From positions 149,969 to 213,968 of the forward strand of contig NZ_KB849786.1 of the NCBI RefSeq assembly GCF_000369045.1: 64,000 bases of DNA, read 5' to 3'. Position 1 is the first letter of the stretch; each line of letters starts with the position of its first letter. This DNA is from Acinetobacter pittii ATCC 19004 = CIP 70.29. Its GTDB lineage: Bacteria; Pseudomonadota; Gammaproteobacteria; Pseudomonadales; Moraxellaceae. The notes beneath the pieces are model-generated. The model was not told where the DNA came from. It was given only the letters and a program-made list of their open reading frames with translations, and searched no databases. The position numbers were made by a program, and so were the translations under genes. Positions 8,552 to 17,396 of the stretch are shown here, in pieces.

Positions 8552-9766
8552 ATGTCTGAACAAACAGCCCAGCGTCAATACTCTATTGGCTGGATTATGT
8601 TGCTCGCTTTACTTACGGCTTTAGGGCCGTTATCCATTGATATGTACTTACCTGCGTTACCACAAATGGCCCATGATTTTGGGGTAAGTACGCAAATGGT
8701 GGCAAATACACTACCAGCTTATTTTTTTGGTTTAGCCATTGGGCAGTTGGTTTATGGTCCTTTAAGCGATCGTATCGGTAGAAAGAAACCACTTTACTTT
8801 GGCCTCGCGCTTTATGCAGTCGCAAGCTTATTTTGTGTAATGGCTACTAATGAATGGAGCTTGATTGCGGCCCGTATTTTACAAGCTTTAGGTGGTTGTG
8901 TTGGCGTAGTCATGGCTCGTGCAGCAATACGCGATAAATTGGACGTTCAAGGCTCTGCACAAGCTTTCTCAAGCATGATGATTGTCATGGGACTTGCACC
9001 AATTTTGGCTCCTATGATCGGAGCATGGATTTTAATTTGGTTTCCGTGGCAGGCTATTTTTATTGCGCTTTCAATTGTGGGTGCGCTGTGTTGGCTGTGC
9101 GTACATTTCTTTTTTAAAGAAACTTTGGCAAATGATAAAAGGCTTAAGCTATCACTCTATCAAGTGGTGACTTTATATGGAGCTATTTTCAAAGATGCGA
9201 GTTTCCGCTTACCTATGTTTGCAGGCTGTTTAACGGGGGCTGCATTATTTTGCTATATCAGTTCAGCACCTGCAGTGTTTATGGATCAGTACGGACATAA
9301 TCAGCAACAGTTTGCTTACGTATTTGGATTAAATGCTTTTGGTATCATGTTAATGTCCTCTTTAAACAAGCATTTAACAACACGTGTTGAAATTACCAAA
9401 CGCTTAAAATCGGGTTCACTTATGCAAGTGACTGGAGCCATCATTGTATTTATTGCTGGTTTAATTCCTGCGGCGCCTTTATGGCTGGTTATGGTAGGGT
9501 TATTTTTAGCTATTTCAGGCATTGGTTTAACAGGCCCAAATGCTATGGCGTTAGCAATGTCCAAACAAGGTGCTCGCGCTGGAACAGCAAGTGCAATTAT
9601 GGGAAGTATGCAATTCGCTTGTGGCCTTTTAGGAGGCGTGCTTCTTAACTTCCTGATTTGGTCTGCATCGCTCAATATGGGAGTAATGATGGTGTTATTT
9701 ACACTAAGTGGTTTTATTGTCGTATTGAAAGCGACACAACAGGTCAAAACCAAGCCATTCTCATAG
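8552..9766 (+). CDS. Bcr/CflA-family multidrug efflux MFS transporter
   Basis: A 404-residue, 12-helix permease of the DHA1 group. The first helix holds GPLSIDMYLPALP, the family's hallmark for Bcr/CflA proteins, and the loop after helix 2 has the MFS signature GPLSDRIGRKKPL. Family members export drugs such as bicyclomycin, chloramphenicol or sulfathiazole, and some export cysteine or arabinose. The substrate here cannot be read from sequence. The gene is divergent from the YccS-type gene with a 61-base gap that must contain both promoters, and convergent with the nitroreductase. Confidence 0.88.
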   Translation: MSEQTAQRQYSIGWIMLLALLTALGPLSIDMYLPALPQMAHDFGVSTQMVANTLPAYFFGLAIGQLVYGPLSDRIGRKKPLYFGLALYAVASLFCVMATNEWSLIAARILQALGGCVGVVMARAAIRDKLDVQGSAQAFSSMMIVMGLAPILAPMIGAWILIWFPWQAIFIALSIVGALCWLCVHFFFKETLANDKRLKLSLYQVVTLYGAIFKDASFRLPMFAGCLTGAALFCYISSAPAVFMDQYGHNQQQFAYVFGLNAFGIMLMSSLNKHLTTRVEITKRLKSGSLMQVTGAIIVFIAGLIPAAPLWLVMVGLFLAISGIGLTGPNAMALAMSKQGARAGTASAIMGSMQFACGLLGGVLLNFLIWSASLNMGVMMVLFTLSGFIVVLKATQQVKTKPFS

Positions 9767-9780
9767 CTTTTAGAGAATGG
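9756..9780. terminator. Hairpin between convergent bcr-type and nitroreductase genes
   Basis: An eight-base perfect stem CCATTCTC/GAGAATGG spans the stop codon of the efflux gene and lies 12 bases before the end of the convergent nitroreductase. It has no good T run, so it may be a 3'-stabilising structure instead of a classical terminator. Confidence 0.5.
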
Positions 9781-9791
9781 CCACTTATAGC

Positions 9792-10499
9792 TTATTCGTC
9801 TAGAAAAACTGTGAAATTTTCAACAGGTTCTCTAGGCGTAATAAAGGTATTTACAATGTGGTTAGGATCGGCATGACCTAATGCAATTGCACATACCAGT
9901 TCTTCGTCATCTGAGGCACCTACTATATCTAAAACAATAGGGTGAAAATGATTCCAAGCTGCTTGTGGGCATGTATCTAAGCCACGTGCCTTGGCAGCGA
10001 CCATCACGTTTTGAATCATCATTGCGATATCCATTTTAGAGCCGATTCCCATCGTTTTATTTACGGTAAAGAAAAGGCCGACTGGTGCATCAAACAATTT
10101 AAAATTACGTAGCTGCTGTTCAGCCATTTTTTCTTTTTCGCCCTTTTTGATTTCGAGTAAACCGTAGAGTCCCCAACCATTCTCGCGGCGGCGGTCAATA
10201 AAAGGGGATATCCATTTTTCAGGGTAATAGGCAAAAGTCTCTTTATATTGTTCTGCTAGCTCAGGATTTTTTGAAACTTCAATTTGTGCAGCGCAGACAC
10301 GTTCAACCATTTCATCACGCTTTTTGCCTGTGACCACATAGACTTTCCATGGTTGAGTGTTCGTTCCAGAAGGTGCTCGACTTGCGACTCGTAATATATC
10401 TTTAATGACTTCTGGCTCAATTGGAGTATTTAAAAAAGCGCGGACAGAATGTCGAGAAGTGATAGCTTCATCAACGAGACGAACTTGTTCCAGATTCAT
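9792..10499 (-). CDS. Nitroreductase-family NAD(P)H flavin oxidoreductase
   Basis: A 235-residue nitroreductase fold protein. The N-terminal SRHSVRAF segment (about 15-22) and the RAPSGTNTQPW stretch (about 41-51) are the FMN-binding motifs of the family, and the C-terminal region around ICAIALGHAD-like sequence closes the FMN site. Such enzymes use NAD(P)H to reduce nitroaromatics, quinones or other electrophiles in the cytoplasm. Length is usual for the family. It forms a single-gene unit convergent with the Bcr/CflA pump. The physiological substrate is unknown. Confidence 0.88.
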   Translation of the reverse strand: MNLEQVRLVDEAITSRHSVRAFLNTPIEPEVIKDILRVASRAPSGTNTQPWKVYVVTGKKRDEMVERVCAAQIEVSKNPELAEQYKETFAYYPEKWISPFIDRRRENGWGLYGLLEIKKGEKEKMAEQQLRNFKLFDAPVGLFFTVNKTMGIGSKMDIAMMIQNVMVAAKARGLDTCPQAAWNHFHPIVLDIVGASDDEELVCAIALGHADPNHIVNTFITPREPVENFTVFLDE

Positions 10500-11009
10500 G
10501 CGTACTCCTATATTTTTTCTTAAATACTTAATACTTTTTGAAGCTTAATTTCATGTTTTGAAAGTACTTCATTTATAAGCAAAAAATATTAGAAAAGGGA
10601 TATCCTTAAAGATATGATGATGTGTTTAGTTTGGATATGATGTCTAATTAACTCTAATCTGAATATGCCACTTTAGATCTAAATAGACAAAAAAGTATGA
10701 TGTTTTTGACTATAAAAATAAATTTATAGCATCAGTTGGATTAAAAATCACTCAATTGAAAAAAAGGTATAATATGTTTAAAAACAGTACAAAACAGATG
10801 ATTTTGGATAAAAAACAATCGGAAATAACATAAAATTTTAATGAAAAACATACACAAAATTTTAAATTTCTGCATAATACCGACTTTTTTACGCAGGTAT
10901 GATTTCTCCATACTCATGTTAGGAAAGAAATGGCTGCATACAAAATCCCTTTACAAAAAGGATTTGGATGTAGAAATGGAGAAATACACGAGGAATAAGG
11001 AGCTTTACA
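10500..11009. other. AT-rich leader region before the small-ORF unit
   Basis: About 500 bases without a convincing gene. A frame opens at the ATG at 10841 and runs into the small ORF at 11010, but the 10841 start lacks a ribosome binding site and its first 56 codons do not look like a domain. The region probably holds the nitroreductase promoter on one strand and the promoter and leader of the small-ORF transcript on the other. Confidence 0.45.
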
Positions 11010-11212
11010 TGAGTCTACCGCTCATCAACAAGCAGTTCATGAAACAAGGATTGGCGATTACCATTGCAACCATGAAAATGAACGTAACTCACGCAACTAC
11101 TGAGCCACAAGAAATACAACAGCTTGGTACAGATCTAAACGCACTCTTTTCCAATCAGAGGGAAAAGGGCGCAGATAACCGCGTTATGGCGATGGCTCGT
11201 TACAGTCTTTGA
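11010..11212 (+). CDS. Small hypothetical protein
   Basis: A 67-residue frame beginning MSLPLINKQF. I chose this ATG over the in-frame one at 10841 because a strong AAGGAG ribosome binding site sits seven bases upstream. The protein has a mildly hydrophobic N-terminus and a polar C-terminus and no motif I recognise. The next 60 codons downstream in another frame (to about 11272) also look protein-like, so the gene could be the front part of a frameshifted longer gene. It is followed by another small ORF and a terminator. Confidence 0.45.
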
Positions 11213-11338
11213 AATTCATATCCATTTTAGACATTCGCTCTCAAGTATATGTAAATATGCTTATTGGCTTAAATCCAGATTTTTATAACTCGATTAATTG
11301 ATGGGAATCATTAAGCGAGCTGATTTAGCGGTGGTCAT

Positions 11339-11536
11339 TTGTTAGTTTCCAAGTTTGTAGCCGAGTCGATGCATTCTGTTCACCCAAATGGGAATATGTT
11401 CAGTGGTGCGATGAATTCATTTTATCTGAAGGGTACTTTCTCTCATGTTACCTTCAAAGGCTTAGTGCTGGGCATTATGTTGCTTAAACTTGTGACGGTA
11501 ATTGCTATTCAAGTGACATTAAAAGTTTTTCCTTAA
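11339..11536 (+). CDS. Possible small membrane protein
   Basis: A 65-codon frame starting with TTG; later ATG codons at 11368, 11395 and 11410 are alternatives and none has a clear ribosome binding site. The C-terminal third, from about residue 40, is a likely transmembrane helix (LVLGIMLLKLVTVIAIQV). A strong terminator begins 12 bases after the stop, which supports transcription through this frame but does not prove translation. I do not recognise the family. Confidence 0.3.
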   Translation: MLVSKFVAESMHSVHPNGNMFSGAMNSFYLKGTFSHVTFKGLVLGIMLLKLVTVIAIQVTLKVFP

Positions 11537-11547
11537 ATGTACTGAAG

Positions 11548-11576
11548 AAGTCCCTATTTTGAGGGGCTTTTTTGTT
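11548..11576 (+). terminator. Terminator of the small-ORF unit
   Basis: Stem AAGTCCC/GGGGCTT with one G-T pair, followed directly by a run of six or more T. It ends the region of small ORFs and lies 60 bases before the AgcS gene. Confidence 0.8.
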
Positions 11577-11635
11577 TATTGCAGTATTTTGGCTTGTGCT
11601 ATTAGCACATTAGCAAGAACGTAAGCGGACCGAGT

Positions 11636-13111
11636 ATGAATGAACAACTCAATGCCACACTGATGTCGTGGGTACAATTTTTTAATGACCCTTTATGGGA
11701 CTTTTTGGTTATCTTCTTGCTGGCTGTCGGTATTTTTTATACGGTCTTAACAGGAGCCGTGCAAATTCGCATGTTCTTGCAAAGTATCCGAGTCATGAAA
11801 AGTAGTCGTACAGCAGGTGAGAATGAGCATGGCCTTACACCTTTTCAGGCATTTGTAACAGGTCTTGCGAGCCGTGTTGGGGTAGGTAATATTGCTGGCG
11901 TGGCAATTGCGATCGCAATTGGTGGCCCTGGCGCTGTGTTCTGGATGTGGGTGACCGCACTTCTTGGTATGAGCTCTGCTTTTATTGAGTCTACGCTTGC
12001 TCAGCTATTTAAAGTTAGAGATAGTAAGACTAAACAGTTCCGTGGTGGTCCAGCTTACTATATTACTCAAGGTCTACGCAGTAAAACGTTTGGTGCGGTT
12101 TTCGCACTAGCACTCATCTTTACCTATGGTTTCGTATTTAACTCAGTTCAAATCAATGCGATTGCTAAGGCATCTTCACATGCTTGGGGGTGGGATAAAG
12201 CTAATCTCATTGCACATTTAGGTGGTGTTGATCTAGAAATTTCATGGGTTGGCCTTGCGCTTGTAGTGTTGGTGGCATTGGCAATTTTTGGCGGTATTAA
12301 ACGTATTGCTAAATTTGCAGAGATGTTTGTACCTTTAAAAGCAGGTCTTTACTTATCTGTTGCTCTCTATATCGCATTAAGCAACTATGCAATTTTGCCT
12401 GATATTTTAAAGCTGATTGTGACTGAAGCTTTCCACTTCAATGCTGCGGCAGGTGGTTTCTTCGGTGCGGCAGTGTCAATGGCAATGATGCAAGGTATTA
12501 AGCGTGGTTTGTTCTCGAACGAAGCTGGTATGGGTTCTGCGCCAAACGCTGCTGCTGCATCTGATGTAAAACACCCTGTAAACCAAGGTTTAGTACAAAT
12601 GCTTGGTGTATTCGTAGATACGTTCATTGTATGTACGAGTACTGCAATCATTATCTTAGTTTCTGGCGTTTACCAAGATGCAGGTTTTGTTGGTGTTGAA
12701 TTAACACAACGTGCCTTAGAAACTCAAGTTGGGCATTGGGGATCTGATTTCCTAGCTGTTCTATTATTCTTATTCTGTTATTCAGCTGTATTAGGTAACT
12801 ATGCTTATGCAGAAGGTAATGTACAGTTTATTAATAACAACCCGAAAGTCATGTTCATCTTCCGCATTTTCGTATTGGTGATGGTGTACTTCGGTGCAAT
12901 CGGTAGTGTTCCACTCGTTTGGTCAATGGCTGATTTATTTATGGGTATCATGGCAACCATTAACTTGATTGCAATTTTACTATTAACGCCAATGGCACGT
13001 ACTTTGTTAAAAGATTACCGCGAGCAATTAAAACGAGGCATTAAAGAGCCTGAGTTTAAAATTGACAAGTATCCGGAATTGAAGAAAAAAGTTGATTCAG
13101 ATATCTGGTAA
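11636..13111 (+). CDS. AgcS-family sodium/alanine-glycine symporter
   Basis: A 491-residue permease with about 10-11 hydrophobic helices. It has the AGCS family signatures: IGGPGAVFWMWVTALLGM near residue 95 and the highly conserved FSNEAGMGSAPNAAA near residue 300. The family imports alanine, glycine or serine with Na+ or H+. It is monocistronic, between two terminators. I looked for a glycine riboswitch upstream and did not find the expected core. Family assignment is firm; the exact amino acid is inferred. Confidence 0.92.
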   Translation: MNEQLNATLMSWVQFFNDPLWDFLVIFLLAVGIFYTVLTGAVQIRMFLQSIRVMKSSRTAGENEHGLTPFQAFVTGLASRVGVGNIAGVAIAIAIGGPGAVFWMWVTALLGMSSAFIESTLAQLFKVRDSKTKQFRGGPAYYITQGLRSKTFGAVFALALIFTYGFVFNSVQINAIAKASSHAWGWDKANLIAHLGGVDLEISWVGLALVVLVALAIFGGIKRIAKFAEMFVPLKAGLYLSVALYIALSNYAILPDILKLIVTEAFHFNAAAGGFFGAAVSMAMMQGIKRGLFSNEAGMGSAPNAAAASDVKHPVNQGLVQMLGVFVDTFIVCTSTAIIILVSGVYQDAGFVGVELTQRALETQVGHWGSDFLAVLLFLFCYSAVLGNYAYAEGNVQFINNNPKVMFIFRIFVLVMVYFGAIGSVPLVWSMADLFMGIMATINLIAILLLTPMARTLLKDYREQLKRGIKEPEFKIDKYPELKKKVDSDIW

Positions 13112-13116
13112 GTTTC

Positions 13117-13149
13117 AAAAGGCCTCTTATACATAAGGGGCCTTTTTTA
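13117..13149 (+). terminator. Terminator of the AgcS gene
   Basis: Long stem AAAAGGCCTCTTA pairing with TAAGGGGCCTTTT, then a T run, six bases after the stop codon. Confidence 0.9.
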
Positions 13150-13281
13150 TATAGGGGACAAATAAAATACTTGAGTCTAAATTTTAAACATGACAAATTA
13201 AATAAATTCACTACAGCTTTTCACGAAAGTAACCACTAAAATTGCAATCCGAACTTAAACCTCATAGTGCGAAGATGGGCC

Positions 13282-14256
13282 ATGAAACAGCTTAAATTGT
13301 GGGTTCTCGGACTCTCTATGGTGTTGGCGGGATGCCAGACCACCACACACTTGTCTGCTGCTCTAAAACCGCAAACGACAGAAGCTTATGCTCGTCCTGT
13401 CGATCAACCTTTTGCAAGAATTAAAAAAATGCAAAAACGTCCTGTTGTTGCGCTTGTATTGGGTAGCGGTGGAGCACGAGGCTATGCTCATATAGGGGTG
13501 ATTGAAGTTTTAGAACAACATGGTATTCGCCCGGATTTTATTGTGGGTACGAGTGCGGGTAGTATTGTTGGGGCAATTTATGCGAGTGGTAAAACACCTG
13601 CTGAACTGCGTGATACTGCTTTAAAAATGAAAGCTGGTGACGTCCGTGACATTAGTATCGGTCTAAAAGGTTTTTTTGATGGTAAAAAAGTAGAGAACTA
13701 CGTTAACCAGCAAGTAAATAATATGCCACTCGAAAAAATGAAGATTCCAATGTATGTGGTGGCAACTGAACTAAAGCATGGCACTAAGACCGTATTTAAC
13801 TACGGCAATACTGGGCAAGCCGTGAGAGCCTCTGCTTCGATTCCAAGTATGTTTGTGCCAACTAAAATTGGTAAATCTGAATATGTAGACGGTGGGTTGG
13901 TGAGTCCTGTACCGGTTGAAGTGGCTCGTGATTTAGGGGCTGATGTCATTATTGCAGTTGATATTTTAGCTCAGCCTATTTACACAGAAACATCGAATGT
14001 ATGGGGACTGTTTAACCAGAATATTAATATCATGCAAGGGCGTTTGGCAGCAGAAGAGTTACAATATGCGGACGTAGTTATTCAGCCAGATTTAAGAGAA
14101 AAAGCGCATATTTTTGATGTCAAAGGCCGTGAAGCTACTATGAAATCTGGTATAGATGCAGCTAATGCCAAGCTTTCTGATATTCAGTTTGCTATCGATG
14201 AAAAAATAGCTGAACAAAATATGTCTACGGAAGGCTTGAGTGCTCAAAGCCAATAA
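13282..14256 (+). CDS. Patatin-like phospholipase lipoprotein (RssA-like), copy 1
   Basis: A 324-residue protein. I place the start at the ATG that gives a clean lipoprotein signal (MKQLKLWVLG... with lipobox LAGC, cysteine 18) instead of the GTG 15 bases upstream. The patatin core follows: oxyanion motif GSGGARGYAH, nucleophile elbow GTSAG (Ser about 91) and the DGG catalytic dyad partner (Asp about 203). These hydrolases cleave acyl chains from phospholipids. Lipidation suggests a membrane-anchored enzyme in the envelope. A close paralog with the same layout lies at 54122. The natural substrate is unknown. Confidence 0.88.
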   Translation: MKQLKLWVLGLSMVLAGCQTTTHLSAALKPQTTEAYARPVDQPFARIKKMQKRPVVALVLGSGGARGYAHIGVIEVLEQHGIRPDFIVGTSAGSIVGAIYASGKTPAELRDTALKMKAGDVRDISIGLKGFFDGKKVENYVNQQVNNMPLEKMKIPMYVVATELKHGTKTVFNYGNTGQAVRASASIPSMFVPTKIGKSEYVDGGLVSPVPVEVARDLGADVIIAVDILAQPIYTETSNVWGLFNQNINIMQGRLAAEELQYADVVIQPDLREKAHIFDVKGREATMKSGIDAANAKLSDIQFAIDEKIAEQNMSTEGLSAQSQ

Positions 14257-14284
14257 ATAAACGTTAATATTCTGAAAATTATAT

Positions 14285-14309
14285 AAAAAGTCCACAAAGG
14301 GCTTTTTTT
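14285..14309 (+). terminator. Terminator of patatin-like gene copy 1
   Basis: Stem AAAAGTCC/GGGCTTTT with one G-T pair, then a T run, about 30 bases after the stop. Confidence 0.8.
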
Positions 14310-14460
14310 ATGGAAGTCTAAATCTTTAATTTTTGGAATAAAATTTTTTGTATATTAGAGGCATGTTGGATATGCTGAAAACTCTAAGGGTCAATATGAA
14401 ATATTGTTGCCGTTTTTTAAAAAATAATTGATTTGTAGTGTATTGAGGCTGACTGGATAA

Positions 14461-15696
14461 ATGATACAGCAACAGGTTAAAAATGGCTTTCCAACATTAG
14501 ATGATGTTCATGCTGCCGCAGAGCGTTTGGAAGGTTTAGTTGTAAAAACTCCCTTTGTTTTCTCAGAAACCATTTCTAAAACCTTAGGGGCTGAGATGTG
14601 GTTGAAATTTGAAAACTTACAATTTACAGCTTCATTTAAAGAGCGGGGTGCTCTAAATAAACTGTTGTGTTTATCTGAGCAAGAAAAGCAACATGGTGTT
14701 ATTGCAGCTTCGGCAGGCAATCACGCACAAGGTGTAGCCTACCATGCTCAGCGGACAGGTGTGACTGCGACTATTGTAATGCCGAAATCTACGCCAAATG
14801 TTAAGGTGCAACGAGTACGTGAGTACGGTGCGCGCGTTATTTTGCACGGGCAGGACTTTTCAGAAGCTGCTGCTGAAATGCATCGTGTTGCACAAGAAGA
14901 ATCTTTAACGATTATCCACCCATTTGATGATACTGAAATTATTGCGGGTCAAGGCACCATTGCACTTGAAATGCTTGCAGCTGTGCCTGATCTGGATATT
15001 TTAGTTGTGCCAATTGGTGGTGGTGGTTTAATTTCTGGTATTGCAATTGCTGCTAAAGCGATCAATCCAAAAATCAAAATTATTGGGGTGCAATCAGTTG
15101 TATACCCAAGTATGGCAAAACTACTTTGCAATTATCAACATGCAGTTTCAATGGGCTCTACTGTTGCTGAGGGTATTGCGGTAAAAACTCCAGGTGAACT
15201 TACGACCCAAGTTGCTAAAGAATATGTTGACGACATTGTCGTTGTCACTGAAGACATGATTGAAGAAGCGATTGCGCTCTTACTTAATATTGAAAAAACA
15301 GTATGTGAAGGAGCAGGAGCGACAGGTATTGCTGCAATTATGTCGCGTCCTGATTTATTTTTAGGTCATAAATTGGGGGTGGTGCTGTCAGGTGGCAATA
15401 TTGATACACGTGTTATGGTCTCTGTATTACAACGCCATTTAACCCGTACAGGTCGTATGGTTCGTATTCGTGTTGAATTACCGGACAATCCAGGTGCTTT
15501 AGCTCGTTTGACGGCCATTATTGCTGAGCAGGGTGGTAATATTTATGAGCTGCGTCATGAACGCTTTGCGGCAACAAGCCGTGCCAAAGAAAGCGCTGTG
15601 AGCGTTGATGTAGAGTTAAAAAGTGCCTCGGATCTAGATTTGCTCATTCAAGCAATGCAATTAGAAGGCTATATTGTTCGTAAAGAAGAGATTTAA
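14461..15696 (+). CDS. ilvA: Threonine ammonia-lyase (threonine dehydratase) with C-terminal ACT domain
   Basis: A 411-residue PLP enzyme that deaminates threonine to 2-oxobutanoate, the first step toward isoleucine. The PLP lysine is in SFKERG (Lys about 60), the phosphate-binding GGGG loop follows near residue 188, and residues about 335-411 form one ACT regulatory domain (RVELPDNPGALARL). The single ACT domain makes this the medium form of the enzyme, shorter than the roughly 514-residue E. coli IlvA with two. Isoleucine feedback through the ACT domain is likely but unproven. The gene is monocistronic and is followed by a perfect 12-base hairpin. Confidence 0.93.
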   Translation: MIQQQVKNGFPTLDDVHAAAERLEGLVVKTPFVFSETISKTLGAEMWLKFENLQFTASFKERGALNKLLCLSEQEKQHGVIAASAGNHAQGVAYHAQRTGVTATIVMPKSTPNVKVQRVREYGARVILHGQDFSEAAAEMHRVAQEESLTIIHPFDDTEIIAGQGTIALEMLAAVPDLDILVVPIGGGGLISGIAIAAKAINPKIKIIGVQSVVYPSMAKLLCNYQHAVSMGSTVAEGIAVKTPGELTTQVAKEYVDDIVVVTEDMIEEAIALLLNIEKTVCEGAGATGIAAIMSRPDLFLGHKLGVVLSGGNIDTRVMVSVLQRHLTRTGRMVRIRVELPDNPGALARLTAIIAEQGGNIYELRHERFAATSRAKESAVSVDVELKSASDLDLLIQAMQLEGYIVRKEEI

Positions 15697-15724
15697 TCTC
15701 TGATATCACTGTGTTATAAAAGCT

Positions 15725-15752
15725 GTATATGGCTCTATCGAGAGTCATATAC
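15725..15752 (+). terminator. Perfect 12-bp hairpin after ilvA
   Basis: Twelve paired bases (GTATATGGCTCT with AGAGTCATATAC, one G-T pair) close an ATCG tetraloop 28 bases after the ilvA stop. No T run follows, so a rho-independent terminator is doubtful; it may protect the 3' end or act from the opposite strand. Confidence 0.5.
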
Positions 15753-15934
15753 AAGGTAATTTAAATGGATTAAATTGCCAAAAAAGGGATTTATTTACAA
15801 AAAAACGATCAAATCCTTTAATGGAACAGGAAAAACTGACAATTCTCTAAACTTTACCCTTCACAATTTTAAGGTTTAGGTTTTAGTATTCCTTTCATTG
15901 TAAATTTGAAGAAATATAGGGATATCCACGCTCA

Positions 15935-17128
15935 ATGTTCAAATCATTTTTTCCATCACCAAGGTATTTCTTTATATCTGCGGTCATTTGGATCGCGCTC
16001 AATATGGTGCTCTGGTACTCAGGTGGAAACACATGGGGAACTTTTATCGGCTTTGCTAAGGGCTACCATGATACTCAACTACCATTAGATGTGAGCCGTT
16101 TTTGGTCTCCCACTTTCTTATGGTTTTATGTTTGGTTTTTAGTCTCTACTGCGCTTTTTGCTGGTTTCTGGAGGGCTATATCGAATAATCCTTGGCAACG
16201 TTGGTCTGTGTGGGGTTCGGCGTTTATTTTATTTAATATCTGGTTTAGCGTTCAGGTTAGTGTAGCTGTTAATGCATGGTATGGGCCTTTTTATAATCTC
16301 ATTCAAAGTATGTTAGATCACGGTGGTGGTGATATTAATAAACTTTATATGGGAACAGTTACATTTCTTTTAATTGCGATGGTCGGTGTGACTTTAGCTG
16401 TTATTAATGCTTTTTTTGCTAGTCATTATGTATTCCGCTGGCGTACAGCAATGAATGAATATTACACAGAGCATTGGGAAAAGCTTCGTCATATCGAGGG
16501 GGCTTCACAGCGTGTTCAAGAAGATACCATGCGTTTCGCCTCTGTTTTAGAAGACCTGGGAGTAAATTTTGTTAAGGCTATAATGGTTTTAATTGCCTTT
16601 TTACCTATTCTTTTTGAACTTTCTAAACAAGTTAAAGTACTACCTATTGTAGGTGAAATTGATCATTCATTGGTCTGGGCTGCAATTGTATGGGCTGTTT
16701 TTGGTACTGTTCTATTAATGGTTGTTGGTATTAAATTACCTGGTTTACAGTTTAATAATCAAAAAGTAGAAGCAGCCTATCGTAAAGAACTTGTCTATGG
16801 TGAGGATCATGAGGAGCGTGCGCAGCCAAAAACATTAAGAGAATTGTTCACAAGTGTTAGGCTGAATTATTTCCGTTTATATCTGCATTACTCTTATTTT
16901 AATTTAGTTAGTATTTGGTATATCCAATTAGATATTTTATATAGTCTAGTTGTTTTATTCCCTTCTATTGCCGCAGGTAAAATGACATTGGGTTTAATTA
17001 CGCAAATAGGTAATGTTTTTGATAAAGTCCGTGAATCATTCCAATATTTAATTAGTTCATGGAAAACGATTATTGAACTGCTTTCAATTTATAAGCGTTT
17101 AAGAATATTTGAGAAAATTTTAGATTAA
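15935..17128 (+). CDS. sbmA: SbmA/BacA-family peptide antibiotic transporter
   Basis: A 397-residue inner-membrane protein with about seven helices and the SbmA/BacA landmarks: [15 protein letters not shown] near residue 30, [12 protein letters not shown] near 110 and [13 protein letters not shown] near 168. It lacks an ATPase domain, as expected for SbmA, which uses the proton gradient to import peptides such as microcins B17 and J25 and proline-rich antimicrobial peptides. Length is near the 406 residues of E. coli SbmA. It is monocistronic. Loss of this family usually confers resistance to imported peptide antibiotics. Confidence 0.92.
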   Translation: MFKSFFPSPRYFFISAVIWIALNMVLWYSGGNTWGTFIGFAKGYHDTQLPLDVSRFWSPTFLWFYVWFLVSTALFAGFWRAISNNPWQRWSVWGSAFILFNIWFSVQVSVAVNAWYGPFYNLIQSMLDHGGGDINKLYMGTVTFLLIAMVGVTLAVINAFFASHYVFRWRTAMNEYYTEHWEKLRHIEGASQRVQEDTMRFASVLEDLGVNFVKAIMVLIAFLPILFELSKQVKVLPIVGEIDHSLVWAAIVWAVFGTVLLMVVGIKLPGLQFNNQKVEAAYRKELVYGEDHEERAQPKTLRELFTSVRLNYFRLYLHYSYFNLVSIWYIQLDILYSLVVLFPSIAAGKMTLGLITQIGNVFDKVRESFQYLISSWKTIIELLSIYKRLRIFEKILD

Positions 17129-17146
17129 AAAGTAATCATATCTCTG

Positions 17147-17178
17147 AAAGATGCCTTGGTTCAAGCCATGGCATCTTT
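17147..17178 (+). terminator. Hairpin after sbmA
   Basis: Stem AAAGATGCC/GGCATCTTT with an extra inner TGG/CCA pairing, 18 bases after the sbmA stop. The T run is short. Confidence 0.65.
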
Positions 17179-17396
17179 AGAATTATTAAGTATTTAGTAG
17201 AATAAAAGATTTAGTAAGTTTCTTCGTTTATTATTTTGATTTATATAAAAATATATTTTTGAAAATATTATATTTTCGCGGTATAAAACTTGCTTCTATA
17301 TTGGTTTTAATTTTGCCATTCGCTTAATTAATAAAAGTCAATCGCTATTAAGTTATTGTTTTTAATTATTAAATATTTAAATGTGAGGTTGAGTCT

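Noticed and set aside
9316..9753. 145-codon minus-strand frame inside the Bcr/CflA transporter
   Set aside because: A long shadow frame; the opposite strand encodes clear membrane helices of the MFS fold and no ribosome binding site precedes the shadow.
10700..11635. Glycine riboswitch upstream of the AgcS symporter
   Set aside because: AgcS genes often have one, but I could not find the tandem aptamer core; the region holds small ORFs and a terminator instead.
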